Shown here piece after piece: positions 1 through 8,338 of a stretch of 64,000 nucleotides of DNA (the first letter of the stretch is position 1; each line of letters opens with the position of its first letter). A program made the translations under genes and the position numbers. This DNA comes from JAGRKR01 sp041397725 (GTDB lineage Bacteria > Pseudomonadota > Alphaproteobacteria > Rhizobiales > Hyphomicrobiaceae). A model generated the notes under the pieces. That model had not been told where the DNA came from and searched no databases. It worked only from the letters and a program-made list of their open reading frames with translations. The stretch spans positions 281,195 through 345,194 of the forward strand of contig JAWKVZ010000005.1 of the NCBI GenBank assembly GCA_041397725.1. Direction: 5' to 3'.

Positions 1-1
1 C

Positions 2-1273
2 GTGGCGCTCTCGCACGAGCTCGGCAAGGCGGTCGTCGCCGAGGGCGTGGAAACCAGTGAGGACGTCAGCTTCCTGCGGTCCATCGGCTGCGAACTGGCC
101 CAGGGGCATTACTACGGCGCCGCGATCAGCGATAAGGACGTGATCGCCGGCCTCAAGTCGATGCGCAAGTCCGATCGCCGGGTCAATCGTGGCGGATTCT
201 TCGGCGGCAAGCCGAAGACGCGCAAACCGAAGGGGTCGCGCGATGACGGCGATGTGCCGGCGCCGGAACCAGGTGGCGGGCCGCCCCCGCCGCCGCCGGC
301 CGGTGTCGCCGCAGCGGCCAATGGGCACGGCGGACCTTCCGGCGCAGTGGATGCCGAGATGGTCGCCGTTGGCGACGCGATCGTAGCCGCGGCGGGAACA
401 CCGGCTCATCCCGAAAGATCACACGCGGGACGGCCGCCCGGTCGTGACCGCGTGCGCGAGCCGCGTCCCCCGGTGCCGCCTGCCGGTGACGGCGGCATGT
501 CCGCCGCCAGCGGACCAATGGCTGCCCCCCTCGCCCCGCCGCCAGCGGCGCATCGGCCAGGCCCCAACGGTGGCCCGGTGCCAGGTCCGTCGGCGGTTCG
601 GCCCGGTCCCGTCGAGCATCCGCGCCAGGCCGAGGCCGCTGCCGCACCGCACAGCCCCTCGCCCGCCGAGTCGATGCCGGCGCGTCACCAGCCGCCACCT
701 GCGGAGCCGCCGCGTCAGGGACGGCCGCCGCTCAGATCCGTGGACGAGAGCGACGACCCGCCGACGGAGGAGCCGACCGTGCCGCTCGCGCGCCGGCGCA
801 GCCCCGAGGGTGCTGCTCAGCCGCTGCCCAGGCCGACGCCGGCCCCTTCAGCCGGTCCGGCTGTGGCACGCGCGCCCATGGAGCCGCCGCCCGCTCGGCA
901 CGGCGCGCCTGCCGGCGAGAACGATGGGCCGAGGGGCGAGACTGGGCCGCGGCCGGCTGCTCCGACACCACCGCAACCGCGGCCGGCGTCCGCCGAGGCG
1001 ACTGAGGCCCGTGCGCCTCGCCACCAAGACGCCTCGCCACCAGCCCCGACATTGCCGGCGGAGCCGGAGCCATCGACCTTGAGCGGCATGGGCGCCGTTG
1101 CGAACTCCGTCGAGGCGAGAGGGGGGGAGCCGGTGGCACCGCCGCCGGCCGCAGAGGCCCGCGCGCCGCAGCAGCAGGCCGCGCCGCAACCACAGCTTCC
1201 GCAGCAGCCGGTCGTGCCCCAGCCGAGTCTGCCACCGGGGGCGAGCCAGAGATCCCGGCGAGCGGGAACGTAA
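2..1273 (+). CDS. EAL-domain protein, C-terminal part with long proline-rich tail (5' partial)
   Basis: The first ~45 visible residues are the end of an EAL cyclic-di-GMP phosphodiesterase domain: the VVAEGVET motif (residues 11-18), then FLRSIGC (24-30) and AQGHYYG (33-39). The frame is open to the left edge, so the GTG at position 2 is probably internal and most of the EAL domain lies outside the window. After the domain come a basic linker (residues ~55-80) and about 340 residues that are mostly Pro, Ala, Gly, Glu and Arg, with no recognisable fold. Whether the missing part is catalytically intact, or carries a GGDEF domain, cannot be seen. The tail is probably disordered. Stop TAA. Confidence 0.8.
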   Translation: MALSHELGKAVVAEGVETSEDVSFLRSIGCELAQGHYYGAAISDKDVIAGLKSMRKSDRRVNRGGFFGGKPKTRKPKGSRDDGDVPAPEPGGGPPPPPPAGVAAAANGHGGPSGAVDAEMVAVGDAIVAAAGTPAHPERSHAGRPPGRDRVREPRPPVPPAGDGGMSAASGPMAAPLAPPPAAHRPGPNGGPVPGPSAVRPGPVEHPRQAEAAAAPHSPSPAESMPARHQPPPAEPPRQGRPPLRSVDESDDPPTEEPTVPLARRRSPEGAAQPLPRPTPAPSAGPAVARAPMEPPPARHGAPAGENDGPRGETGPRPAAPTPPQPRPASAEATEARAPRHQDASPPAPTLPAEPEPSTLSGMGAVANSVEARGGEPVAPPPAAEARAPQQQAAPQPQLPQQPVVPQPSLPPGASQRSRRAGT

Positions 1274-1368
1274 GGGACGACGCGCCGCATCGCCGGTGCC
1301 AGGTCGCGGAGCCTCGAGGGCGCAGCCAAAAGGCCTGGGTTTCGTGTCACGGCCGCACGGCCGGCGCC

Positions 1369-1983
1369 TCAGGCGTGCCCGGCGTCACTGACGAGGAACG
1401 ATGGATCGATGCCGAGACGCGCCAGGGCCTTGGCGTACTTGGTCTCCGGGTCCGGATCGAACACGATGTCGAGGTCGGCGGGGCAATGCAACCAGCCGTT
1501 CCCTTGAATCTCGCTTTCGAGCTGGCCCGGGCTCCAGCCGGAGTAGCCGAGCGCGAGCAGAGCCTTGAGGGGACCCGTCCCCGTGGCGATCGCACGCAGG
1601 ATGTCGAGCGTATGCGTCAGGCTGACATGCTCGTCGATGCTCATCGTGGCGTCCTCGGCGTGATAATCGCTCGAGTGGAGCACGAAGCCGCGACGGGAAT
1701 CGACCGGCCCGCCGATATGAACGGGAATGCTCGCCATGGCCCCCGGCAAGGCACCGTCGCCCTCGTCGTCGAGGATGGCCAGTTGGCGGAGCAGGTCGGT
1801 GAAGCTGATATCCTTGGCCATCTGGTTGAGAATGAGACCCATGGCGCCGTCGGGCGAGTGGGCGCACATGTAGATGACGGCTCGCGCGAAGCGAGGGTCT
1901 GGCATGCCGGGCATGGCGATCAGCAGCTGTCCTTCAAGGAAGCTGCCGGTGTCTTTCTGGATCAGGCGCGGCGACTTGCTCAT
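1369..1983 (-). CDS. YqgE/AlgH family protein
   Basis: Family member with the typical opening FLEGQLLIAMPGMPDPRFAR, then GAMGLILNQ, HIGGPVD and a GYSGWSPGQLE segment near the C-terminus. About 204 residues, close to the family norm. I chose the ATG that gives MSKSPRL; an upstream in-frame ATG would add 27 residues without family character. The family is widespread in proteobacteria; its biochemical role is unsettled, and AlgH was named for alginate regulation in Pseudomonas. The gene points away from the DsbD-N-like gene on the other strand, with about 215 bp between the two starts. Confidence 0.88.
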   Translation of the reverse strand: MSKSPRLIQKDTGSFLEGQLLIAMPGMPDPRFARAVIYMCAHSPDGAMGLILNQMAKDISFTDLLRQLAILDDEGDGALPGAMASIPVHIGGPVDSRRGFVLHSSDYHAEDATMSIDEHVSLTHTLDILRAIATGTGPLKALLALGYSGWSPGQLESEIQGNGWLHCPADLDIVFDPDPETKYAKALARLGIDPSFLVSDAGHA

Positions 1984-2198
1984 GTCTGGAAGTGTAGCCT
2001 TCTTGGGGAGTGGCTGTGAAGCGTCCGGCGGGCACGTTGCCGGGGTGCGGGCGGAGGGTCCCATCGAGAGAGTGTGACTTGCCTCAAGCGGGCACTTCCC
2101 TGTTACTTGCTATCGTGCGTGCCTATATATCTGGCCATTCACCGCCGGGACGCCAAGTGATCCTGTTCGCGGCGAAGGTCGTTGGGAAAGCAGCCGTC

Positions 2199-3068
2199 AT
2201 GTCACGATCCATCCCTCTGCCCTGCGCACCTTGGCTGGCGATCGCGCTCGCCGGCATGCTCGCCGCTGTCTCCGGCCCTGCCGAAGCGGCATCGTCGCCC
2301 TGGATCGAGGGCAACAAGTTCCGGGCGCGGCTCGTTGCCGGCGAGGTGGCGGATGCAAGCGGGGCGAAACGCCTTATGGCCGGTATCGAGCTCGAGCTCG
2401 AACGAGGCTGGAAGACCTATTGGCGCATGCCCGGGGACACGGGCGTGCCGCCGAATTTCGACTTCTCCGCCTCACGCAAGATCAGCACCGCGACCGTTCG
2501 CTATCCCGCCCCGGTGCGCCTTGTGGACCCTGCCGGTCAGGCCGTCGTCTACAAGGACGCCGTGCTGTTTCCGGTGGAGATCGTCGCGGCCGGCGAGGGC
2601 AGCGATCCCCTCCACCTCTCCGTGAAGCTCGAGATCGGCGTCTGCGAAAAGATCTGCATTCCCGTCTTCGCCAAGCTTGATCTGGACATCCCGCGCAAGC
2701 CCGGCGCCGCCGGCGAGGGCGCTCTCATCGCCGAGGCGTTCGCCCGCGTTCCGAAGCGCGGCAAGACTCTCGGCCCGAGTGATCCTCGCCTCCTCAACGC
2801 CGATCTCAAGGTGGACGGTGACAAGACGCGACTCGAGTTCACCGCGGAGTTCCCCGGTGGGGTCGACGGCGCCGATCTCTTCGTCGAGGGGCCTGGCACG
2901 ACGTACGTGCCGATGCCGTCCAAGGTCGGTGACACCACGGGCAAGCGCGTGCGTTTCGCTGTCGATCTCAGCAAGGACGAGGCCGCCGAGCTCAAGGGCA
3001 AGTCGCTGACGGTCACGCTCGTGGCGAAGTCCGGAGCGTCGGAGTCGGTCTGGGTCATCGCGAAGTGA
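2199..3068 (+). CDS. Periplasmic DsbD N-terminal-like (protein-disulfide reductase) domain protein
   Basis: Begins with a clear signal peptide (MSRSIPLP..., cleavage near AEAA around residue 30), so it is periplasmic. The mature part matches the thiol-disulfide interchange domain found at the N-terminus of DsbD/ScsB (LELERGWKTYWRMPGD, then VCEKICIPV). The Cys pair in CEKIC is the likely redox site. There is no transmembrane or thioredoxin part, so it would need a membrane electron donor encoded elsewhere. About 289 residues from the ATG at 2199, the start that places the signal peptide correctly. The peroxiredoxin gene follows in the same direction after 130 bp, a sensible redox pairing but not proof of co-function. 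Confidence 0.8.
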   Translation: MSRSIPLPCAPWLAIALAGMLAAVSGPAEAASSPWIEGNKFRARLVAGEVADASGAKRLMAGIELELERGWKTYWRMPGDTGVPPNFDFSASRKISTATVRYPAPVRLVDPAGQAVVYKDAVLFPVEIVAAGEGSDPLHLSVKLEIGVCEKICIPVFAKLDLDIPRKPGAAGEGALIAEAFARVPKRGKTLGPSDPRLLNADLKVDGDKTRLEFTAEFPGGVDGADLFVEGPGTTYVPMPSKVGDTTGKRVRFAVDLSKDEAAELKGKSLTVTLVAKSGASESVWVIAK

Positions 3069-3198
3069 CTCGCTGACGGCGCGCAACGCCGCAGAGGTGC
3101 TTGGCCGGACCAGCGAGACCGGCTATGTTGCCCCGCCCGGGCCAAGCGCACGGGTGCCCGCCCTTCCCCCATTGCTTCCTGCCCGAGAGGAGACTGTG

Positions 3199-3684
3199 AT
3201 GACGATCGCTGTCGGTAGCCGACTTCCAGCCGCCACATTCAAGGTCATGACCCCGGAAGGACCGAAGGAGAAGACGACGGACGAGGTCTTCGGCGGCAAG
3301 AAGGTGGCGCTTTTCGCCGTGCCCGGCGCCTACACGCCGACCTGCCACCGCACGCACATGCCGGGTTTCGTCAACAATCACGACGAGTTGAAGCAGCGCG
3401 GCATCGACACGATCGCCTGCACGGCCGTCAACGACATCTTCGTTCTGAGCCAGTGGGCGAAGGACACGGGCGCCGAGGGCAAGGTGCTCATGCTGGCGGA
3501 CGGGAGTGCGGCCTTCGCCAAGGCGATCGGTCTCGATGTCGATCTCAGCGGTGGCGGGCTCGGTGTTCGCTCGCGGCGCTACGCGATGATCGTCGATGAC
3601 GGTGTCGTCAAGTCCCTGAACGTCGACGAGGCCCCAGGAAAGGCCGAGAAGTCCAGCGCGGAGGCGCTGATGGGCGAGCTCTGA
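3199..3684 (+). CDS. Peroxiredoxin (Prx5/PrxII type)
   Basis: Thiol peroxidase reducing H2O2 and organic hydroperoxides. The active-site stretch PGAYTPTCHRTHMPGF carries the peroxidatic Cys (residue ~49) within the P-x3-T-x2-C motif. A second Cys (residue ~74, TIACTAVND) is at the place typical of plant-type PrxII enzymes. 161 residues, the family length. The start at 3199 is preceded by GAGAGGAG, a good ribosome site; the upstream open frame has no family similarity. The gene ends just before a strong hairpin at 3723-3760. Confidence 0.92.
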   Translation: MTIAVGSRLPAATFKVMTPEGPKEKTTDEVFGGKKVALFAVPGAYTPTCHRTHMPGFVNNHDELKQRGIDTIACTAVNDIFVLSQWAKDTGAEGKVLMLADGSAAFAKAIGLDVDLSGGGLGVRSRRYAMIVDDGVVKSLNVDEAPGKAEKSSAEALMGEL

Positions 3685-3722
3685 GCCGCGCCAGCGCACG
3701 CGTTCGGAAAGCTTAGATTCTG

Positions 3723-3760
3723 CACCGGCCCGCACGAGCCTTGCGCTCTGCGGGCCGGTG
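3723..3760. terminator. Hairpin terminator between convergent genes
   Basis: Perfect 12-bp inverted repeat (CACCGGCCCGCA ... TGCGGGCCGGTG) with a 14-nt loop, between the peroxiredoxin stop (+) and the small membrane protein stop (-). A short T-containing stretch (TCGTTTC) follows on the plus strand, so the U-tract is weak. Its place between convergent genes suggests it serves both directions. Confidence 0.7.
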
Positions 3761-3805
3761 TCGTTTCGGCTGTCGGGGCGCGCGCAGGGCGACCGGTCGG
3801 GCGGC

Positions 3806-4021
3806 TCAGGTTTCCGTCTTGCGAGGTCTGTAGACACCGGTCGCCGGATCGCGCTCGAGCGCGCCGAGATCCTTCTCTTCGGGAGTGCCTGCCGCGCGCC
3901 GGCTCAACTCCTCCTGAGCCCGCTTGACGGTCTCCGAGGCGCGACGCGCTTCCTTGCTGAGCCAGCGATAACCCGCATAAAGGCCCGCACCGACGACGAC
4001 CAGAACCAGGATTTGAGGCAT
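3806..4021 (-). CDS. Small single-pass membrane protein, unknown function
   Basis: 71 residues: an N-terminal hydrophobic segment (residues ~3-20, ILVLVVVGAGLYAGYRWL) followed by a charged, probably helical cytoplasmic region (KEARRASETVKRAQEEL) and a short tail ending PRKTET. No enzyme motif. It lies 22 bp downstream of the S49 peptidase on the same strand, so the two are probably cotranscribed. Its size, membrane segment and place beside sppA suggest a real gene; I cannot assign a function. Confidence 0.7.
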   Translation of the reverse strand: MPQILVLVVVGAGLYAGYRWLSKEARRASETVKRAQEELSRRAAGTPEEKDLGALERDPATGVYRPRKTET

Positions 4022-4043
4022 GGGCTCCTCCTTCGACGGGCGA

Positions 4044-4883
4044 TTATAGACCGAAGCGAGCCCAAAGTGCGCGCGCCTCGAGCGTGGAGACGACGTCCTC
4101 GGCGAGCGTGGGCTGCCCCTGGCCCGCCGCGCCGGCGCCGATGCCGGGCAGCCGGCGCAACCTGCCCATGAGGCCGCCGCCGCCGAGAGGCACGACCCGC
4201 AATTTCACATCCTTGCCGAACATCTCCTGCATCTTGCTCTTGAGATCGGCGATGCCGTCGACCAGGCCGAGCGTCATGCCCTGCCGGCCGGTCCAGAAGG
4301 CGCCCGAGAACAATTCCTCCTCGTTGCCGAGCAGCCGCGCGCCGCGGCGCTCCTTCACGAGCGCGATAAAGCCGGCATGGACGTCGTCCTGGATGCCGCG
4401 CAGCCGCGCGATATCCTCTGCGCGCTCCGGCTGGAAGGGATCGAGCGCACCTTTGCTGCGGCCGGACGTGTACATGCGCCGCTCGATGCCGAGGCGTTCG
4501 ATGGCCTTGTCGAAGCCGAATCCCGCCGAGATGACGCCGATCGAGCCGACGATCGAGGAGGCGTCGGCGAAGATCTCGTCGCCCGCCAGCGCGATCAGGT
4601 AGCCGCCCGAGGCCGCGACGTCCTCGGCGAATACGTAGACCTTCTTGCCGGTTTCGTTCGCGAGGCTGCGGATGCGCTTGTAGATGAGGTGTGACTGCAC
4701 GGGAGAGCCGCCCGGCGAGTTGATGACGACGGCGACCGCCGGCGTCTTGCTCAAGGCGAAGGCGCGCTCGATGGCGCCCGCCGTCCCGGCCATCGTGAGG
4801 CCGGCGCGAAGGGGGGTGGCGGCGCCGATCGTGCCCGTCAATCTCAGCACCGGCACCAGGGGCGCGCGTTTGAAGAACAGCAT
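4044..4883 (-). CDS. S49 family peptidase (SppA/SohB-like)
   Basis: Membrane-associated serine protease of the signal-peptide-peptidase A family. Visible motifs: INSPGGS (residues ~54-60), the catalytic serine in DVAASGGY (Ser ~92), the GSIGVI strand, and SGRSKGALDPF containing the conserved Lys (~144) that acts as general base. The 279-residue length matches the short, single-domain bacterial forms. The N-terminal VPVLRLTGTIG strand is typical. There is no clear signal peptide; the first ~20 residues are only moderately hydrophobic. It lies downstream of the methyltransferase on the same strand with a gap of about 160 bp. Confidence 0.9.
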   Translation of the reverse strand: MLFFKRAPLVPVLRLTGTIGAATPLRAGLTMAGTAGAIERAFALSKTPAVAVVINSPGGSPVQSHLIYKRIRSLANETGKKVYVFAEDVAASGGYLIALAGDEIFADASSIVGSIGVISAGFGFDKAIERLGIERRMYTSGRSKGALDPFQPERAEDIARLRGIQDDVHAGFIALVKERRGARLLGNEEELFSGAFWTGRQGMTLGLVDGIADLKSKMQEMFGKDVKLRVVPLGGGGLMGRLRRLPGIGAGAAGQGQPTLAEDVVSTLEARALWARFGL

Positions 4884-5045
4884 GCGTCGCAGGTCTCCGA
4901 GGAGGGCTCAGCCCAGGGCCGATGCGCGGTGGACGTGACGTCGTGCGGTCGAGCGGACGCCAGAGTCCGGCGACGACCTCACGGCCAGCGCCCGGGATGC
5001 CGCCCGCCAGGCCGGCCTATACATATGGCCCCACCATGGCGCGGC

Positions 5046-5891
5046 TCAAGAGGCGGGGCTTTCATGCGTGGCGACACGGCCCCGCACGATGTCGATCGTC
5101 GCCTCGCCCGCGAGCACGGCCTGGATGTCCGCCGACGGCTTGCCATCGGCGTCGTGAAGGACGAAACCCCGGTGGAGCGTCAGCGGCGCGCGGCTGCCCT
5201 TGATGCCGTGCAGCAGCAGGCGATGCGCCGGACGCTCGTGGGCCGGGAACAGTGGCAGGACGGTAAGACCGCCGAAGCGTCCGCCGAAGGCCGACAGGAG
5301 CCGCGGCAGGGCATCGGCACGATGAATGACGGTGACGGTTCCACCGGGCTTGACCACCGCGGCCAGGAGGCGCGCCCAATCGTCGAGCCCTTCGGCCGTC
5401 ATGACATTGGCACGCGCGCGCAGGGGATCGGGCGGAGGGGTGCCCCGGCCGTGCGTCTCGTACGGCGGGTTGGCCGCGGCGTGGTCGAACTGCGCTGTGG
5501 CGAGGCCCGTCGCGGCCAGCTCCGACCACGCGGCCGATACGTCGGCGACGACGACCCTGGTGCGGGGCGACAAGCCGTTCATTGCGGCATTGCGCGTCGC
5601 CAGCGCCGCCAGCTCCGGCTCGATCTCGAGCAAGGTGACCTCGAGGCCCGGCGCTCGCATCGCCGCGGCGAGACCGACCAGGCCGGCTCCGGCCCCGACA
5701 TCGATCAGGCGCTCCGCCGGGCCTTGCCGCCGGACCGGAACGGAGGCGGAGAGCAGCACCGCGTCGTGGCCGGCCCTTAGGCCAGCCCTCGCCTGATGCA
5801 GCTGAATCCGGCCGCCGAGAAACCGGTCGAGCGACGTTTCGGGCGGAGATCGGGGGGGCGAGGGGGATGGGGGGCGCGCGCCGGAATTCAT
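5046..5891 (-). CDS. TrmN6-like N6-adenine tRNA methyltransferase
   Basis: SAM-dependent methyltransferase with the class I SAM loop DVGAGAG (residues 64-70), an acidic strand end (LLEIEPEL) and the NPPY catalytic motif (141-144) of enzymes that methylate exocyclic amino groups. Sequence and length (281) fit the YfiC/TrmN6 group that modifies A37 of tRNA1(Val), and the place beside the DUF2007 and ispB genes is the usual one for this family in Hyphomicrobiales. The first ~18 residues are Pro/Ser-rich and not conserved, so the start may be further in. Substrate is inferred from family only. Confidence 0.82.
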   Translation of the reverse strand: MNSGARPPSPSPPRSPPETSLDRFLGGRIQLHQARAGLRAGHDAVLLSASVPVRRQGPAERLIDVGAGAGLVGLAAAMRAPGLEVTLLEIEPELAALATRNAAMNGLSPRTRVVVADVSAAWSELAATGLATAQFDHAAANPPYETHGRGTPPPDPLRARANVMTAEGLDDWARLLAAVVKPGGTVTVIHRADALPRLLSAFGGRFGGLTVLPLFPAHERPAHRLLLHGIKGSRAPLTLHRGFVLHDADGKPSADIQAVLAGEATIDIVRGRVATHESPAS

Positions 5892-5897
5892 GAGCGG

Positions 5898-6131
5898 TCA
5901 GTCGCCCGCCTCGGGCGGCGCCTCGGTCGATGACAATGCGTCGGCGACGATCTTCAAGGCTTCCTCGGCAAAGGCCTCGGGCACCAGGATGCGCCGCGGG
6001 AAGGCGCCGATCGAGCCCTCGGCGAAGCTTATGCCTTCATCGGCCACGCTCGTGGGAATTTGCGCCTCCTTGAGAAGGGACACAACGAGGCTCTGCAGGA
6101 CGATATCGTTCGTTCTCAGCACTTCGCGCAT
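5898..6131 (-). CDS. DUF2007 domain protein
   Basis: About 77 residues from the ATG giving MREVLRTNDIV, which matches the start of the DUF2007 family (putative signal-transducing small protein). The pattern is a beta-strand, LQSLVVSLLKEAQIPTSVAD, then a C-terminal helix. An upstream ATG would add 12 residues that look non-conserved. It sits 6 bp upstream of the methyltransferase on the same strand, so the two are likely cotranscribed, and it is divergent from ispB. Function unknown. Confidence 0.82.
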   Translation of the reverse strand: MREVLRTNDIVLQSLVVSLLKEAQIPTSVADEGISFAEGSIGAFPRRILVPEAFAEEALKIVADALSSTEAPPEAGD

Positions 6132-6172
6132 GCATCTGCCTCCAAGGACTTGCCGCGCCGTGCGCACATGGC

Positions 6173-6203
6173 TTGACCTGTCGCGGCGTTGCTATGAGTA
6201 TAC
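6173..6203 (+). promoter_or_regulatory. Candidate sigma70 promoter of ispB
   Basis: TTGACC at 6173-6178 matches a -35 box; weaker -10 candidates (GAGTAT or GTATAC) fall at 6196-6203, giving 17-19 bp spacing. It lies in the gap between the divergent DUF2007 and ispB genes, about 40 bp before the chosen ispB start. This argues against translation starting at the TTG at 6173. Confidence 0.4.
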
Positions 6204-6238
6204 GCGCAAATTCATCGGAACTCATGAGGAGCGATGCC

Positions 6239-7255
6239 GTGGGCGTCGTCGTAACATTGAACGAGGCGCGCGATCCGGGCGAGAGCCTCAAGCCGCTGCT
6301 GGATCTGGTCAAGGAGGACATGGCGAAAGTCAATGCCATCATCCTGGACAAGGCAATGTCGGACGTGGAGCTCGTTCCGGAGCTGGCGCGGCATCTGATC
6401 GATTCCGGAGGCAAGCGCCTGCGCCCCATGCTGACCCTCGCGGCGGCCGATCTGTGCGGCTATCGCGGCGAGGGCCATGTCCGGCTTGCGGCCAGCGTCG
6501 AATTCATGCACACGGCGACGTTGCTCCACGATGACGTGGTGGACGAGAGCGAGTTCCGGCGCGGTCGCAAGACCGCGCGCATGCTCTGGGGCAACCAGGC
6601 GAGCGTGCTCGTCGGCGATTTCCTGCTCGGCCAAGCGTTCCGCATGATGGTCGACGTCGGCTCGATCGCGGCGTTGCGCATCCTCTCCAATGCCGCGGCG
6701 GTGATCGCCGAGGGTGAGGTGATGCAACTCGCGGCGGCGAAGAACACCGGCACGACCGAGGACGAGTATCTGGCCATCATCAACGCCAAGACGGCGGCCT
6801 TGTTCGCGGCGGCAGGTGAGGTCGGCGCGGCCATCGCCGGGCGGCCGGCCGGCGAGCAGGCGGCGCTACGCTCCTACGGACGCAATCTCGGCCTCGCCTT
6901 CCAGCTCGTCGACGATGCGCTCGATTACTCGGGCGAGCAGGCGCGGCTCGGCAAGGCGGTCGGCGACGATTTCCGCGAAGGCAAGATCACGCTGCCGGTC
7001 ATCCTGTGCTATCGCCGGGGTGGCGAAAGCGAGCGCAGCTTCTGGCAGCGAACGCTGGCCGAGGGCGAGATCGGGGAGAACGACCTCGAGCACGCCATCG
7101 GTCTCATGACCAAGCATCGGGCCATCGAGGCGACCTTCGAGCGGGCCCGTCATTACGGCGACATCGCCCGCGATGCGCTGGCCATCTTCGAGAACGGCCC
7201 GGTCAAGTCGGCACTGCTCGACGTGGTGTCGTTCTGCGTGAGCCGCTCGCACTGA
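6239..7255 (+). CDS. ispB: Polyprenyl (octaprenyl) diphosphate synthase
   Basis: Trans-prenyltransferase that elongates farnesyl diphosphate to the side chain of ubiquinone. Both Asp-rich motifs are present: LLHDDVVDE (residues ~95-103) and LVDDALDYS (~223-231), plus GGKRLRP for IPP binding and GDFLLGQAF. I chose the GTG at 6239 because AGGAG lies 8 bp upstream and the product (338 residues, MGVVVTLNEA) has family length; upstream ATG/TTG codons would add up to 22 non-conserved residues and run into the likely promoter. Product chain length is inferred. Confidence 0.92.
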   Translation: MGVVVTLNEARDPGESLKPLLDLVKEDMAKVNAIILDKAMSDVELVPELARHLIDSGGKRLRPMLTLAAADLCGYRGEGHVRLAASVEFMHTATLLHDDVVDESEFRRGRKTARMLWGNQASVLVGDFLLGQAFRMMVDVGSIAALRILSNAAAVIAEGEVMQLAAAKNTGTTEDEYLAIINAKTAALFAAAGEVGAAIAGRPAGEQAALRSYGRNLGLAFQLVDDALDYSGEQARLGKAVGDDFREGKITLPVILCYRRGGESERSFWQRTLAEGEIGENDLEHAIGLMTKHRAIEATFERARHYGDIARDALAIFENGPVKSALLDVVSFCVSRSH

Positions 7256-7312
7256 GGCGATTTGCGCAGAGGTAGCGGGCCGACGCCCGTGGCTGCCGGT
7301 CGCCCGCGCGCG

Positions 7313-8245
7313 TCAGAAGCCGACCCTGTCCCCACCCTTGAGCGACAGCATCTCGCGAGCTTCGTCCGGGCTGGCGATGTCGAGGCCCAGACCTTCGATG
7401 ATGCCGCGCACGATCTTCACCTGCTCCGCGTTTGAGGCGGCGAGCCGCCCGCGGCCAGCCCACAGCGAATCCTCGAGGCCGACCCGGACGTTGCCGCCCA
7501 TGGCGATTGCCATCGCGGCGATCGGCATCTGGTGGCGGCCCGCCCCCAGCACCGACCACTGGTAATCCGCACCGAACAGGCGATCCGCCGTGCGCCGCAT
7601 GTGCGCCACGTCTTCGGCATGCGGGCCGATGCCGCCGAGGATTCCGAAGACGCTCTGGATGAACAACGGCGGCGTCACGATCCCCCGATCGACGAAATGT
7701 TTCAGCGTGTAGAGGTGGCCGATGTCGTAGCACTCGATCTCGAAGCGGGTGGCGTTGTGGCGGCAGGTCGTCAGGATGTTCTCGATGTCCGCGAAGGTGT
7801 TCTTGAAGAATCCTTGCCGCGAGCCCTCGAGATAGGGACGCTCCCAATCGTGCTGGAAATCGCGGAACCGCTCGAGCATCGGATAGAGCCCGAAGTTCAT
7901 CGTGCCCATGTTGAGGGAGGCGATCTCGGGCGCGAACATCTGCGCGGGCTTGAGGCGCTCTTCGACCGTCATCGTCGGCGAGCCGCCGGTCGTGATGTTG
8001 ATGATGCAGTCGGAGCGCTGCTTGATGACCTTGAGGAACGGTGCGAACGCCTCCGGGGACTGGTCCGGCTTGCCGGACCGGGGATCGCGTGCATGCAGAT
8101 GCACGATGGCCGCGCCGGCCTCGGCTGCGTCGATGGCGGCAGCGGCAATCTCCTCGGCCGTGACGGGCAGATGCGGCGACATCGACGGCGTATGGATCGA
8201 GCCCGTGACCGCCGCAGTGATGATGACCTTGCGTGACCGTGCCAT
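7313..8245 (-). CDS. BKACE family beta-keto acid cleavage enzyme
   Basis: Member of the DUF849 family, which condenses a beta-keto acid with acetyl-CoA and splits it into acetoacetate and a new CoA ester; the founding member Kce acts on 3-keto-5-aminohexanoate in lysine fermentation. Visible: VTGSIHTPSMSPHLP, the metal-binding IVHLHARDP, NITTGGSP, MNFG, a GGNVRVGLEDS strand near the C-terminus and a conserved Glu/His pattern. About 310 residues from the MARSRKVIITAA start. The family has many substrates, so the true one is unknown. It lies downstream of ispE on the same strand (93-bp gap) and converges on ispB. Confidence 0.87.
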   Translation of the reverse strand: MARSRKVIITAAVTGSIHTPSMSPHLPVTAEEIAAAAIDAAEAGAAIVHLHARDPRSGKPDQSPEAFAPFLKVIKQRSDCIINITTGGSPTMTVEERLKPAQMFAPEIASLNMGTMNFGLYPMLERFRDFQHDWERPYLEGSRQGFFKNTFADIENILTTCRHNATRFEIECYDIGHLYTLKHFVDRGIVTPPLFIQSVFGILGGIGPHAEDVAHMRRTADRLFGADYQWSVLGAGRHQMPIAAMAIAMGGNVRVGLEDSLWAGRGRLAASNAEQVKIVRGIIEGLGLDIASPDEAREMLSLKGGDRVGF

Positions 8246-8338
8246 GTGCCTTCCCATCGCTGGCGTGGATCGACTTGCGAAGGCGCATCCTCACCCGTGG
8301 GGCGCGGCGGCACAAGCCGGTTCAGGGGCGGCGGTCGC

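Noticed and set aside
2103..2129. TTACTT ... TATATA as a promoter for the DsbD-N-like gene
   Set aside because: Spacing of 15 bp and a weak -35 box; not strong enough to list as a feature.
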